Below, piece by piece: positions 29,942 through 38,229 of a stretch of DNA of 39,455 nt. Under the pieces are notes generated by a model. The model did no database searches, had not been told where the DNA came from, and saw only the letters and a program-made list of their open reading frames with translations. A program made the translations under genes and the position numbers. Origin of the DNA: a virus. Location: positions 1 through 39,455 of IMG/VR virus record IMGVR_UViG_3300025483_001146. One strand, 5' to 3'. The first letter of the stretch is position 1. Every line of letters starts with the position of its first letter.

Positions 29942-32900
29942 TTATACATTATATTGATAGTTAGGAAAGAGTATGTATTGATCAGCACTATTGCCCTCTG
30001 TTCCTGCCACAATGTATCTATCAATTTCAAAATTAATATTTTTTATATCAAATCCGCTGTTTTTCACTGCTAGAGCAATATTTTGGCTAGTTCCTTCTTT
30101 ACAATAACACAATGGTACTGCTGTGGTGTAACCTAATGCTTGATTGCCACTTTGTGCTGTACGCATCCAAAGAGGTAATAACCCTCCTTCAGTTGTGCCC
30201 AAAGATTTGATATTGTTTCTCATGTTAGAAATATTACTGATGTATCTTATTTCGTCATCACTCATACTTGCTTTCAATAAATCACTGTCTACTTTGATTA
30301 CAGAATTTTTTGGTCTGAATCTAAATGGATCTCCAGTAATTTGCTCCACAGTTCCTACTACTAAATCAGGACCTGACTGCATATCTATTAATAATTCTCC
30401 ATTAGGTACATCAACTAGTAATCTACCTGTTCTTGCAAATATTTCTAAACTGGTTCCTACACCCGAAACAGATAGACTTGAATTTGCTTGAGCAAAAATA
30501 GTGTAAGAAGAACCTCCAACATTTAATTTTGTTGAATCGTCAGTAACTTCCAGTTGAGTTTGATTAACTTTAATTGTAGTTTGTGGAGTTATCTTGAATG
30601 ATGTTCTTGTGCTTAAACTTTTTGAATCTCTAATATCTACTACATCAGCATACACTAATTCGTAGGCAATATTGTTAGTTCCAGGATATTTTGCCACTGC
30701 TGTTTTTATATCTCCAAAGTTGAATCTAGATCGTTTGTGATTTTTTGAAACTGCTGTCACATAATTGCCAACAACTTTCTTTTCTATTCCTGAATAAACC
30801 AACATACGCATATTTTTTTGTAATCCAAAATCTGGATCTGTGGGTCTATAAATTTTGTCTATTTCAAATATAGTCGTGTTACTGATAAAATCTTTAAAAT
30901 AACTTCGTTGTGATGATTTTAATAATGGTTGAGCATATAAATCTGTAAATGTTTTTGTAACATCTGTGTTAATTATTAAATTAAAGGTACGTTCAACAGA
31001 ACTAAACCCAAATCTATCTTGAGCTCTTACTTTAAATGAATAACTTTCATCCACGGTGGTTGTTCCACCATCGAGTATTAACAAATTGTTATCAAATGAT
31101 GTTATACCTGATAAAGAATTTTCACTATACAGTCTAACATTTCCTACAATTTCTCCATCCAACGATAGACTTAATCCTGGAGGCAAAGATCCACTCATCA
31201 ACAGATATTTCATTTTAGCATCTGTGACTGTGCTTGTAGCCTCTAATTTCAAATGACTGGTTAGGTTGGCTTTTAACGTTCCTAATGCTGATGCAGTGTT
31301 CCATGTGATCGTACTGTCCACTTCGCCCAACACTTTAACAGTAAATGTTTTTGTTGCTGTGGGTTGAGTGTCTGTGCTGTTTAACAAAAAGTTTTTGCTG
31401 TATGATGCATCTTTGAAAGCCGCTATACTAATATTTTGTTCATTCACGAAACTGTCTGTTAACGGAATATTTAAAACTAATTTTTCCATTGCTGTGGCAC
31501 TGGCAATTCCCTGTAATGCAGGTTCGCCTTCTGCTAATAAAGATTGTATGTCTGAAATAATATATTCATTAGAACCAATTCTTAATGTTCTACCTTTGTA
31601 TTTGTCTTTTGATATTCTATTGTAAACAAATATTTCATTGTTTGCTCTTGCTATTGTTGTTTGAATTCCATTTTTGTAATCGTTAGGATCATAAATTGTA
31701 CCAGTGTACACTAATAAATCATTTGCTGTAAGATTTCTGTTAAGTGTAAGCACTTCGTAATTTTGATTTGCACCGTCTACTCCTAGGATTGTGTATTCTT
31801 CGTTATTGATTGTTATTTTTTCGCCAATTAAACTTTCTAAATCATCCAATCCATCTGTTAGACCCACTGGTAATTTTTGTATTTTTAATTCATCTCCACC
31901 TTGTTGTTGATCTTCGTATGGAGTAATAATCACTGTGACCAAATCACTACCTGTTCCGGCTCTAACTGCACTCACTGTAAATTTATACTCTTTGCTTACA
32001 GCAGGTTGATAAGGAACCCTACCTGCTATTTCTCCTGTGATAGGATCCAGTGTCATACCTGGTGGTATAATAGAAGCAGAATTATCATTGTTGGTGTTTT
32101 CTAAAATATAACTGATTGTTCCAGGCACTGTGTTTGGATCATACAGTTCTAAAAATATTGTGACATAGTTGTTGGCTCTTTTAAAACCTAAATCTGTTGG
32201 TGTTAACCACTGCGGAGTTCTTAGATATGTTCCGTCTGATGTGAATATACCTGTTCCAATCTGCATGATGGTGTTGTCTGCTCTTAAATAGTCGTCACCT
32301 ACTACAAATATTTTGAATATTCTACTTATAGTTGAATCGCCGTCAGTTACATTAACTGTAAAATTATAAAAACGATTTAATTTTCTTTGATTTCTATTAC
32401 TGACTTGTTGGTTGTATAAGTCTGAAAACTCTTGCACATCAAAATAAAAACTTTTATTGGCAATTGATCCTGACAAACCAAAGTCAAAAGGTGCTGATGC
32501 ATAATCGTTGGAATCATAATACCCTGTGCTGGACAAAATATCAAGTGCTTTGATAGGATCCACTAACCCAGAAATTTTTCCTGTCTGACTTAACGTTAAT
32601 CCTGGTGGTAATTCTCCACCGCCTTCTGGAATATAATATTCTAAGACTGTGTTGGCACTTAAATCAGCATCTTGAGCCTCCAATTGAAAGTCTACATACG
32701 AACTGTCCAATATAAACAGTTGACTGTCTGCTCCAATAGGAAGTGTACCAGATGGTGTTACCCATGTTGGTGCATCAGCACCTTCAACATTAACTGTGAA
32801 AGTTCTATCCTGTATTCTTGTGTCGTGCTTGGCTCTTAAACAAAATTCAAATTTTGTGGATCTGCTGACTTGAAACGGAGTTCCTATCAGTGTTTGACCT

Positions 32901-33043
32901 TCTAATCTCAATCCAGGAGGTATTGTGCCTGCTATTGTTGTGATTGTGTCAGCACCTGAAATAGGCAATGTGATAGTGGTAGGCACTCTTTCTTGAAATG
33001 TACCTAAATTATAACCTGTTTGAACTGTCCATAAATCGTGCAT
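29942..33043 (-). CDS. large virion protein with Ig-like domains
   Basis: At 1033 residues it is the largest protein in the window. At least four copies of the putative-Ig (He_PIG/cadherin-like) turn are seen: IPPGLRLEGQTLIGTP, LPPGLTLSQTGKISG, IPPGMTLDPITGEIAG and LPPGLSLSLDGEIVG. Each is followed by a strand ending like TFTVNV or YKFTVSAVRAG. No enzyme motif is seen. This suits a long fibre or a baseplate-attached adhesin. The late element is 8 bases upstream of the ATG, and there is no Shine-Dalgarno. Confidence 0.75.
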   Translation of the reverse strand: MHDLWTVQTGYNLGTFQERVPTTITLPISGADTITTIAGTIPPGLRLEGQTLIGTPFQVSRSTKFEFCLRAKHDTRIQDRTFTVNVEGADAPTWVTPSGTLPIGADSQLFILDSSYVDFQLEAQDADLSANTVLEYYIPEGGGELPPGLTLSQTGKISGLVDPIKALDILSSTGYYDSNDYASAPFDFGLSGSIANKSFYFDVQEFSDLYNQQVSNRNQRKLNRFYNFTVNVTDGDSTISRIFKIFVVGDDYLRADNTIMQIGTGIFTSDGTYLRTPQWLTPTDLGFKRANNYVTIFLELYDPNTVPGTISYILENTNNDNSASIIPPGMTLDPITGEIAGRVPYQPAVSKEYKFTVSAVRAGTGSDLVTVIITPYEDQQQGGDELKIQKLPVGLTDGLDDLESLIGEKITINNEEYTILGVDGANQNYEVLTLNRNLTANDLLVYTGTIYDPNDYKNGIQTTIARANNEIFVYNRISKDKYKGRTLRIGSNEYIISDIQSLLAEGEPALQGIASATAMEKLVLNIPLTDSFVNEQNISIAAFKDASYSKNFLLNSTDTQPTATKTFTVKVLGEVDSTITWNTASALGTLKANLTSHLKLEATSTVTDAKMKYLLMSGSLPPGLSLSLDGEIVGNVRLYSENSLSGITSFDNNLLILDGGTTTVDESYSFKVRAQDRFGFSSVERTFNLIINTDVTKTFTDLYAQPLLKSSQRSYFKDFISNTTIFEIDKIYRPTDPDFGLQKNMRMLVYSGIEKKVVGNYVTAVSKNHKRSRFNFGDIKTAVAKYPGTNNIAYELVYADVVDIRDSKSLSTRTSFKITPQTTIKVNQTQLEVTDDSTKLNVGGSSYTIFAQANSSLSVSGVGTSLEIFARTGRLLVDVPNGELLIDMQSGPDLVVGTVEQITGDPFRFRPKNSVIKVDSDLLKASMSDDEIRYISNISNMRNNIKSLGTTEGGLLPLWMRTAQSGNQALGYTTAVPLCYCKEGTSQNIALAVKNSGFDIKNINFEIDRYIVAGTEGNSADQYILFPNYQYNV

Positions 33044-33051
33044 GATATATG

Positions 33052-33059
33052 TATTTATC
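33052..33059 (-). promoter_or_regulatory. late promoter GATAAATA
   Basis: GATAAATA, then 8 bases, then the ATG at 33043, with no Shine-Dalgarno between. Confidence 0.68.
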
Positions 33060-33073
33060 GAGTTGTAAAATGC

Positions 33074-33751
33074 TTAGATAGATCCAAAGTCAATGCCAGT
33101 AGCAGATGGTGACGTTATTGTGCCCATATTTACTGGATTGAAAGATTCAAGCCATTGTAACAAGTTGTTCACAGGATTTTGTACACCGCCAAAGTCAAAT
33201 CCAACAAGACTGTCTAAGTCATCAATGTCCACCCCTTTAACTAAACCGTTAAAATTGTTTCCTGTGATTGTGCCAACGTTTGTAAAATTATTTCCACCAG
33301 CATTTAAATTTGCTGATAGTGTGGGTGAAGTTTCATTTGCTAGTGCTGAATTTATTGTAATGTTTGATCCAGTACCTGCAGTGGTTGTTCCACCTGTACC
33401 TTGAACGGTAACCTGACCTTGAGATCCAATTGGTGTTAATGAACCTGTGTCTGTAGTGAATAATATGCTCACAATACCTGATGATGTGATTGTGATTTGA
33501 TTGTTATCAGCACTTAATGAAACATTAGGTCCTGCTTTTAAATTTTTGAAACTTAAATTATCATTAGTTTTTGCGGCAAACACACCTTTTGTTGTACCAT
33601 CATCTGCTAATTTATTAGATGCTGTTGTGTTTTCTGCCTGACGAGCGTCTAGTTCAGTGAAGTTGTTGTTAACCTTAACAAAGGCTTCTCTCAGATCATC
33701 ACCTGTACCGTCGTTTGCCAGTGTTCCTATGTTGATTGTGCTAATTGCCAT
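33074..33751 (-). CDS. tail-fibre-type structural protein
   Basis: This 225-residue protein starts INIGTLANDGTGDDLREAF and VNNNFTELDARQAE, the N-terminal pattern of many marine phage fibre or baseplate proteins. A repetitive, beta-rich region rich in Gly, Thr, Asn and Ser follows. It is in line with the neighbouring structural genes. A GATAAATA element sits 5 bases before its ATG, the leaderless geometry. Confidence 0.65.
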   Translation of the reverse strand: MAISTINIGTLANDGTGDDLREAFVKVNNNFTELDARQAENTTASNKLADDGTTKGVFAAKTNDNLSFKNLKAGPNVSLSADNNQITITSSGIVSILFTTDTGSLTPIGSQGQVTVQGTGGTTTAGTGSNITINSALANETSPTLSANLNAGGNNFTNVGTITGNNFNGLVKGVDIDDLDSLVGFDFGGVQNPVNNLLQWLESFNPVNMGTITSPSATGIDFGSI

Positions 33752-33756
33752 ACTAA

Positions 33757-33764
33757 TATTTATC
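33757..33764 (-). promoter_or_regulatory. late promoter GATAAATA, leaderless position
   Basis: GATAAATA, 5 bases, then the ATG at 33751. The TAA stop of the protease gene (33760-33762) lies inside the element. The arrangement is nearly the same as at 9290-9297. Confidence 0.7.
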
Positions 33765-35433
33765 CTAAATTAAAAGGCTTTTGTCCATGCATCGGAAAGT
33801 ATGCCACTCTGTTTGGACCACCATGTATAGTGGTATTTGTTGTGTAGTCATCTGTGTTGCCTGTATCATTAAGATTAGCAACAGCATTTGATTCAAAATA
33901 GGTTTTAACCTGTCCTGGTGTCCAACCAGGTTGTGCTTGTAACAAACATCCAATCATGCCACACATTTGTGGAGCCGCCATTGATGTTCCTGAATATTTT
34001 GCTTGTTTGTAATTGGAGTCTGCAAAGTATGATGAACCTTGATTGTTAGGTTGAGCACTTATAATATATCTTCCTGCTGTGTAGATGTTTACACCAGGTC
34101 CTGATTGACTGAATGTTGTTTTCTTATCTCTGTACGAAACTTCATAAAATACATCACTGTTTTCCAATGCACCTACCATGAACCCTTCATTTAAATCTCC
34201 TGCAGGATTATCATCAGTTACATTAGGACCACTCAATGTGCTTCCGCCTTCAACCAATGATGGTGTACCACCTCTGTGGTAATATACGTAATATGTTGAG
34301 GCACCAACTGCAATAGAAAGATAATTGTCATAATCAACACCGCCCGGAATATCCATTTTCATTGAATCATTTCCTGCGGCACAACACACATGAATTCCGT
34401 TGTTAACCAATGTTTCTACATCAGCATCTTGTGAAGCAATTTTGTATGGATAGCCGTAAAAAGATCCTCCTTGTGCTTCTCCTATCAATCCACGATTTTG
34501 TAGATTGGCATATGTTGTGTCTGTGTGTGCAACTCCTCTGTATCTACCGCCAGTGATATTGTATTCTGTTCCGCCATCTGAAAATGCAATTGTGTTTGGT
34601 GTTACGCCAGTATTGATGTACCAAACATATCCAAAACTCATATTAACCACAGTAGGTTTACCTGTATAAGCCGCATCATTGACATCATTCTTTTTGTTGT
34701 GCCAACCTATTAATGCATCAATTGTATTTGACCAAGAAATATTGTTTCCACTGTTTGCATACAAAGTTATATTGTATATGTCTGAATTTTTGCACCAACC
34801 AAATGTTTTGCCTGCCATAGTTCCTATGCAGTGAGTACCGTGTCCATTTGTGTCTGTGTAAAAGTTTGCTGGTTGTGTAAAAACTTCACCACTTATTGTG
34901 GGCCAGTTTACTTGTTTCAATCTAGACACACCATTTGCATCTTCCCATTCTGGATGACCAACCTGTATGCCAGTATCAACAATCACTTGGTCAACACCTG
35001 TACCATCCAACACATAATCATATGTGCCACCTGGATCTGCTGTGCTGTTATTAAATGTATTCAATTGATTGATGTGTCTTAACAATCCCCAATTGTCTTG
35101 ACTGCCTGCTGAAGATGAACTTCTATTAAAATTTCCATTTTGAAATGCACGAGGTTTTGGTTCAGGAATAAGATCAAGTGCTTGAACAGCCAATATTCTT
35201 GAATCTTTTCTCAAATTAATTGCTTCAGATTCTGATAGAGTGTAATGTGTATTTCTAGGATTGTTTGCACGTTCTTGAGCAACTTCACAATTTCTATCTG
35301 GTATTATATTTGAATCTACAGAATCGTTTGCAGAAGTATCAACAATTAATTCATTGTGAACTGTGCGCCAGTCTATATCTTTTTTAACTGTGACTATGTA
35401 TTCTCTTAACTGATTTAAATCTGTTGCTATCAT
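33760..35433 (-). CDS. subtilisin-like serine protease (S8)
   Basis: This 557-residue protein has a complete S8 catalytic set: D153 in IVDTGIQVGH, H198 in NGHGTHCIGTMAG, N355 in CCAAGNDS (oxyanion hole) and S484 in SGTSMAAPQM. The N-terminal ~110 residues may be a pro-region. Insertions between the catalytic blocks account for the size. There is no signal peptide. It sits between fibre genes, with 6 bases to the 918-residue gene, so it may be virion-borne, acting on host surface proteins or maturing fibres. Subtilase identity is certain; the target is unknown. Confidence 0.93.
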   Translation of the reverse strand: MIATDLNQLREYIVTVKKDIDWRTVHNELIVDTSANDSVDSNIIPDRNCEVAQERANNPRNTHYTLSESEAINLRKDSRILAVQALDLIPEPKPRAFQNGNFNRSSSSAGSQDNWGLLRHINQLNTFNNSTADPGGTYDYVLDGTGVDQVIVDTGIQVGHPEWEDANGVSRLKQVNWPTISGEVFTQPANFYTDTNGHGTHCIGTMAGKTFGWCKNSDIYNITLYANSGNNISWSNTIDALIGWHNKKNDVNDAAYTGKPTVVNMSFGYVWYINTGVTPNTIAFSDGGTEYNITGGRYRGVAHTDTTYANLQNRGLIGEAQGGSFYGYPYKIASQDADVETLVNNGIHVCCAAGNDSMKMDIPGGVDYDNYLSIAVGASTYYVYYHRGGTPSLVEGGSTLSGPNVTDDNPAGDLNEGFMVGALENSDVFYEVSYRDKKTTFSQSGPGVNIYTAGRYIISAQPNNQGSSYFADSNYKQAKYSGTSMAAPQMCGMIGCLLQAQPGWTPGQVKTYFESNAVANLNDTGNTDDYTTNTTIHGGPNRVAYFPMHGQKPFNLG

Positions 35434-35439
35434 TAATCA

Positions 35440-38196
35440 TTACGAGACAATGGATCTATCACTGACTCTTCTCCAATTTGATCCATCGTAGAATGCCGGT
35501 ATAGCACCGCCTGTTTCGTCAGTACAATACACCATGCTTCCAGCAGACGCTACGAAAGTGTTTAATTGTGATACTGTTTTAGATACTAATCTAAATGGTA
35601 CATCTGATTTTACTTCTCCTGCACCACTTGCCGCATCCAAAGTGATTGTGGTAGGTGATGAAATATTATATGTTCCAACCAAACCACTTGGTGGTGCAAT
35701 ACTGCTTGCCTCGATGTTTGTGACTGATAAAGTGTCTGTACCACTGTTGTATGTGAATGTTGAATCTCCAGCAAAAGCACCACTGTTATTGAATTGTACT
35801 TGAGTGTCTGCTCCGCCTGGAGTTCCACCACCGCCACCACCTGATGCATTAATTGTGATTGAATCTGTACCTGCGTCAGTAGTGATTGTTACGTTTGTAC
35901 CTGCAACAAGAGTTAATGTATCTGTTGTTGTTTCTGCTGTAACTGTTGACTGTCCTGAAACTGCAACATTGGCAAATAAATTTTGATCAGCATTTGGTGA
36001 TGAGTTTGTAAGTGTTATAGTATCACCGGTAATTGCTGTTGTTATGCCAGTTCCACCTGCAATAGTGAATGTGTCTGTGGCACCTGAGGCTGTAATAGTG
36101 CCTGAATCAGCACTGAATGTTTCAAATAAATTTTGTGTTGCTCCTGAAGAATTAATTGTGACACTTTTTCCTGTGTTATCTGTGGTAAGTGTTGTGTTTG
36201 TGCCTGCTACAAAAGTTAATACACCATTCACTGAAGCAGTGGTAACATCTGTTTGTCCTGCTACTCTAACAGTGTTGAAAATGCTTTGATCAACATTTGG
36301 AGAACTGTTTGTGACTGTGATGGATTTAGCGGCATCATTCAATATGAATCCTATACCACCGCCACCTACAAAGTTTAATGTTGTGCTGGCAGAATTTGCT
36401 GTGATCGTTGTATCATCATCTGGTGAAGCAATAGAACCAAACAAGTTTTGATCTACATTGGGTGCTGAGTTTGTGATGGTTACTTGATCACCTACAGCAT
36501 CTCCTGTGACAGTAATACCTGTGCCTGCTGTAAATGCCAATGTGTCTGTGGATGTGTCTGCTGTGATTGTGACACCACCTGCCAACACATTTTGAAATAT
36601 GTTTTGATCCACATTTGGTGCACTGTTTGTGATTGTGATTAAATCATTCACAGCAGTCATTGTGATTCCAGCACCAGTTTGGAAATTTAATGTGTCCACG
36701 TTTGAATTTGCAGTTGTTGATCCACCTGATGGTGTTATTGCAAAAGTTTTGTAAGCAAAGTTATCAGATACATTGTAATTGTTGTTGCTACCTGTGTATG
36801 CAATTTGTAATTTGCCAGCAACCACAGTGGTTGAAATGTTTGTTCCACCCACAATACTCAATGTGTCTGTGATGCTTGAAGCAGTAATTAATGTATCAGT
36901 ATCATCTGCCACTTTGTAAAAAATATTTTGATCTACGTTAGGTGCTGAGTTTGTTATTAACACTTGATCAACTGCACCGCCGACTCCTGCACCTGTTCCG
37001 GTAGCACTTACAGTGATTCCTGATCCACCGCCTATGTACAACACATCGTTGGGATCATCTGCTATCAATTCAACATTGTCTCCTGGAGTACCTATGGCAA
37101 CAATTTCAAAGTTGTTGGCTTCACCACCTACATTACCTGTGTAGTTGATTGTCAATGTACTTCCCACAATGCTTGTAGAAATTGCTGATCCGCCCACAAC
37201 ATTTAAAGTGTCAGATGTGGTTCCTGCTGTTTTACTGCCTGAATCTGAACCTACAGTTTGAAAAATGTTTTGTTCTGTGATAGAACTATCAATTTGAATA
37301 GTGTCATTGCCAGCATTAGGTGTGATCACAATGCCTGTACCAGGTACTAGAGTCAATGTGTCGTTGACAGAATCTGCTACAACATCTGTAACACCCACTC
37401 TCACTGTGCCAAACGCATTGGACAGTGTTTGTGTGTTGTTGATAGTGATTGAATTTTCGTCTGTTCTTGTCACAGATACATTTGTACCTGCTTTAATTTT
37501 CACATCATCTGTTGCTCCTGATGAACTCTGCAATCTTAAAACTTGATCACCATCTCCGTCTTGAGCACTTGCTATACCATAGGTTGTATCGGTATCCGTA
37601 CTGGTGAATGTTAATGAATTTGAATTTCTTGTGATGCCTACATTTGTGCCTGCAACCAATGTGATATCTTGTATAGCATCTGAGCTGTCTCTTAATCTTA
37701 TTTTTTTACTGTCGACATCATCACCATCTGTACCTGTTAATGTGTAAGTGGTATTTCCGTCTGCCCCTCCACCCACAACATTGTGAGTGATAGTTAATAC
37801 ATCTGTGCCATTTTCTTCTGTAAGTGCTGTGGTAACATCACCTGAACCTTGAATTTTTAATGTGTTGCCTGGCAATATGGTTCTTGCCACAGAGTCATCT
37901 GCTGTAACAATTAATCCACCGCCACCTTGAATGGTAACATTTCCTCCGCCACCGCCTTGTCCTAATAAACTTTGTGTATCTGTTAAATCAGAAATATCTG
38001 CTGGTATTGTGGGTGCGCCTTGCAGTTCACTGTATTGCAATGTGAATGGTGTTCCAGCAATACTTAATGTTTGTGTTTGAACAGAATTAACACCGACAAG
38101 ATTAGAATTTGTAAGATCAAGATTATCATTGATCGGTAATTCTTTTATCTTGTTACCGTCTGCAGTGTCTACTACTAGTGGTATTCTATTTGCCAT
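35440..38196 (-). CDS. repetitive tail-fibre protein
   Basis: This 918-residue protein begins ANRIPLVVDTADGNKIKELP. From about residue 130 to 790 it consists of roughly a dozen repeats of about 50 residues. A consensus is QNIF, then a short strand, then SDTLTLVAGTGI, then a strand ending ITITNSAPNVD. Such repeats form stacked beta-structures in fibres. Glycine-rich joints occur near residue 75 and before the C-terminal domain (GGGGGGTPGGADTQVQFN). The C-terminal tail (VYCTDETGGAIPAFYDGSNWRRVS) is a common fibre ending. It has AGAGGA and a late element upstream. Confidence 0.82.
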   Translation of the reverse strand: MANRIPLVVDTADGNKIKELPINDNLDLTNSNLVGVNSVQTQTLSIAGTPFTLQYSELQGAPTIPADISDLTDTQSLLGQGGGGGNVTIQGGGGLIVTADDSVARTILPGNTLKIQGSGDVTTALTEENGTDVLTITHNVVGGGADGNTTYTLTGTDGDDVDSKKIRLRDSSDAIQDITLVAGTNVGITRNSNSLTFTSTDTDTTYGIASAQDGDGDQVLRLQSSSGATDDVKIKAGTNVSVTRTDENSITINNTQTLSNAFGTVRVGVTDVVADSVNDTLTLVPGTGIVITPNAGNDTIQIDSSITEQNIFQTVGSDSGSKTAGTTSDTLNVVGGSAISTSIVGSTLTINYTGNVGGEANNFEIVAIGTPGDNVELIADDPNDVLYIGGGSGITVSATGTGAGVGGAVDQVLITNSAPNVDQNIFYKVADDTDTLITASSITDTLSIVGGTNISTTVVAGKLQIAYTGSNNNYNVSDNFAYKTFAITPSGGSTTANSNVDTLNFQTGAGITMTAVNDLITITNSAPNVDQNIFQNVLAGGVTITADTSTDTLAFTAGTGITVTGDAVGDQVTITNSAPNVDQNLFGSIASPDDDTTITANSASTTLNFVGGGGIGFILNDAAKSITVTNSSPNVDQSIFNTVRVAGQTDVTTASVNGVLTFVAGTNTTLTTDNTGKSVTINSSGATQNLFETFSADSGTITASGATDTFTIAGGTGITTAITGDTITLTNSSPNADQNLFANVAVSGQSTVTAETTTDTLTLVAGTNVTITTDAGTDSITINASGGGGGGTPGGADTQVQFNNSGAFAGDSTFTYNSGTDTLSVTNIEASSIAPPSGLVGTYNISSPTTITLDAASGAGEVKSDVPFRLVSKTVSQLNTFVASAGSMVYCTDETGGAIPAFYDGSNWRRVSDRSIVS
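35830..37800 (-). repeat. about 50-residue beta repeats in the fibre gene
   Basis: Coding repeats of about 150 bases, roughly a dozen copies, diverged at DNA level. The best conserved DNA is that for NSAPNVDQNIF. Edges are approximate. Confidence 0.7.
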
Positions 38197-38214
38197 TTTT
38201 TGTTCCTCTATTAA

Positions 38215-38222
38215 TATTTATT
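38215..38222 (-). promoter_or_regulatory. late promoter-like AATAAATA
   Basis: AATAAATA in the 33-base gap, followed by AGAGGA and the ATG at 38196 at normal spacing. Confidence 0.68.
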
Positions 38223-38229
38223 TTACTCA

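Noticed and set aside
35534-37546. Several long open frames on the plus strand opposite the fibre gene
   Set aside because: They mirror the Thr/Val/Ser-rich repeats on the minus strand, have no ribosome-binding sites, and lie inside a well-supported gene. They are shadows.
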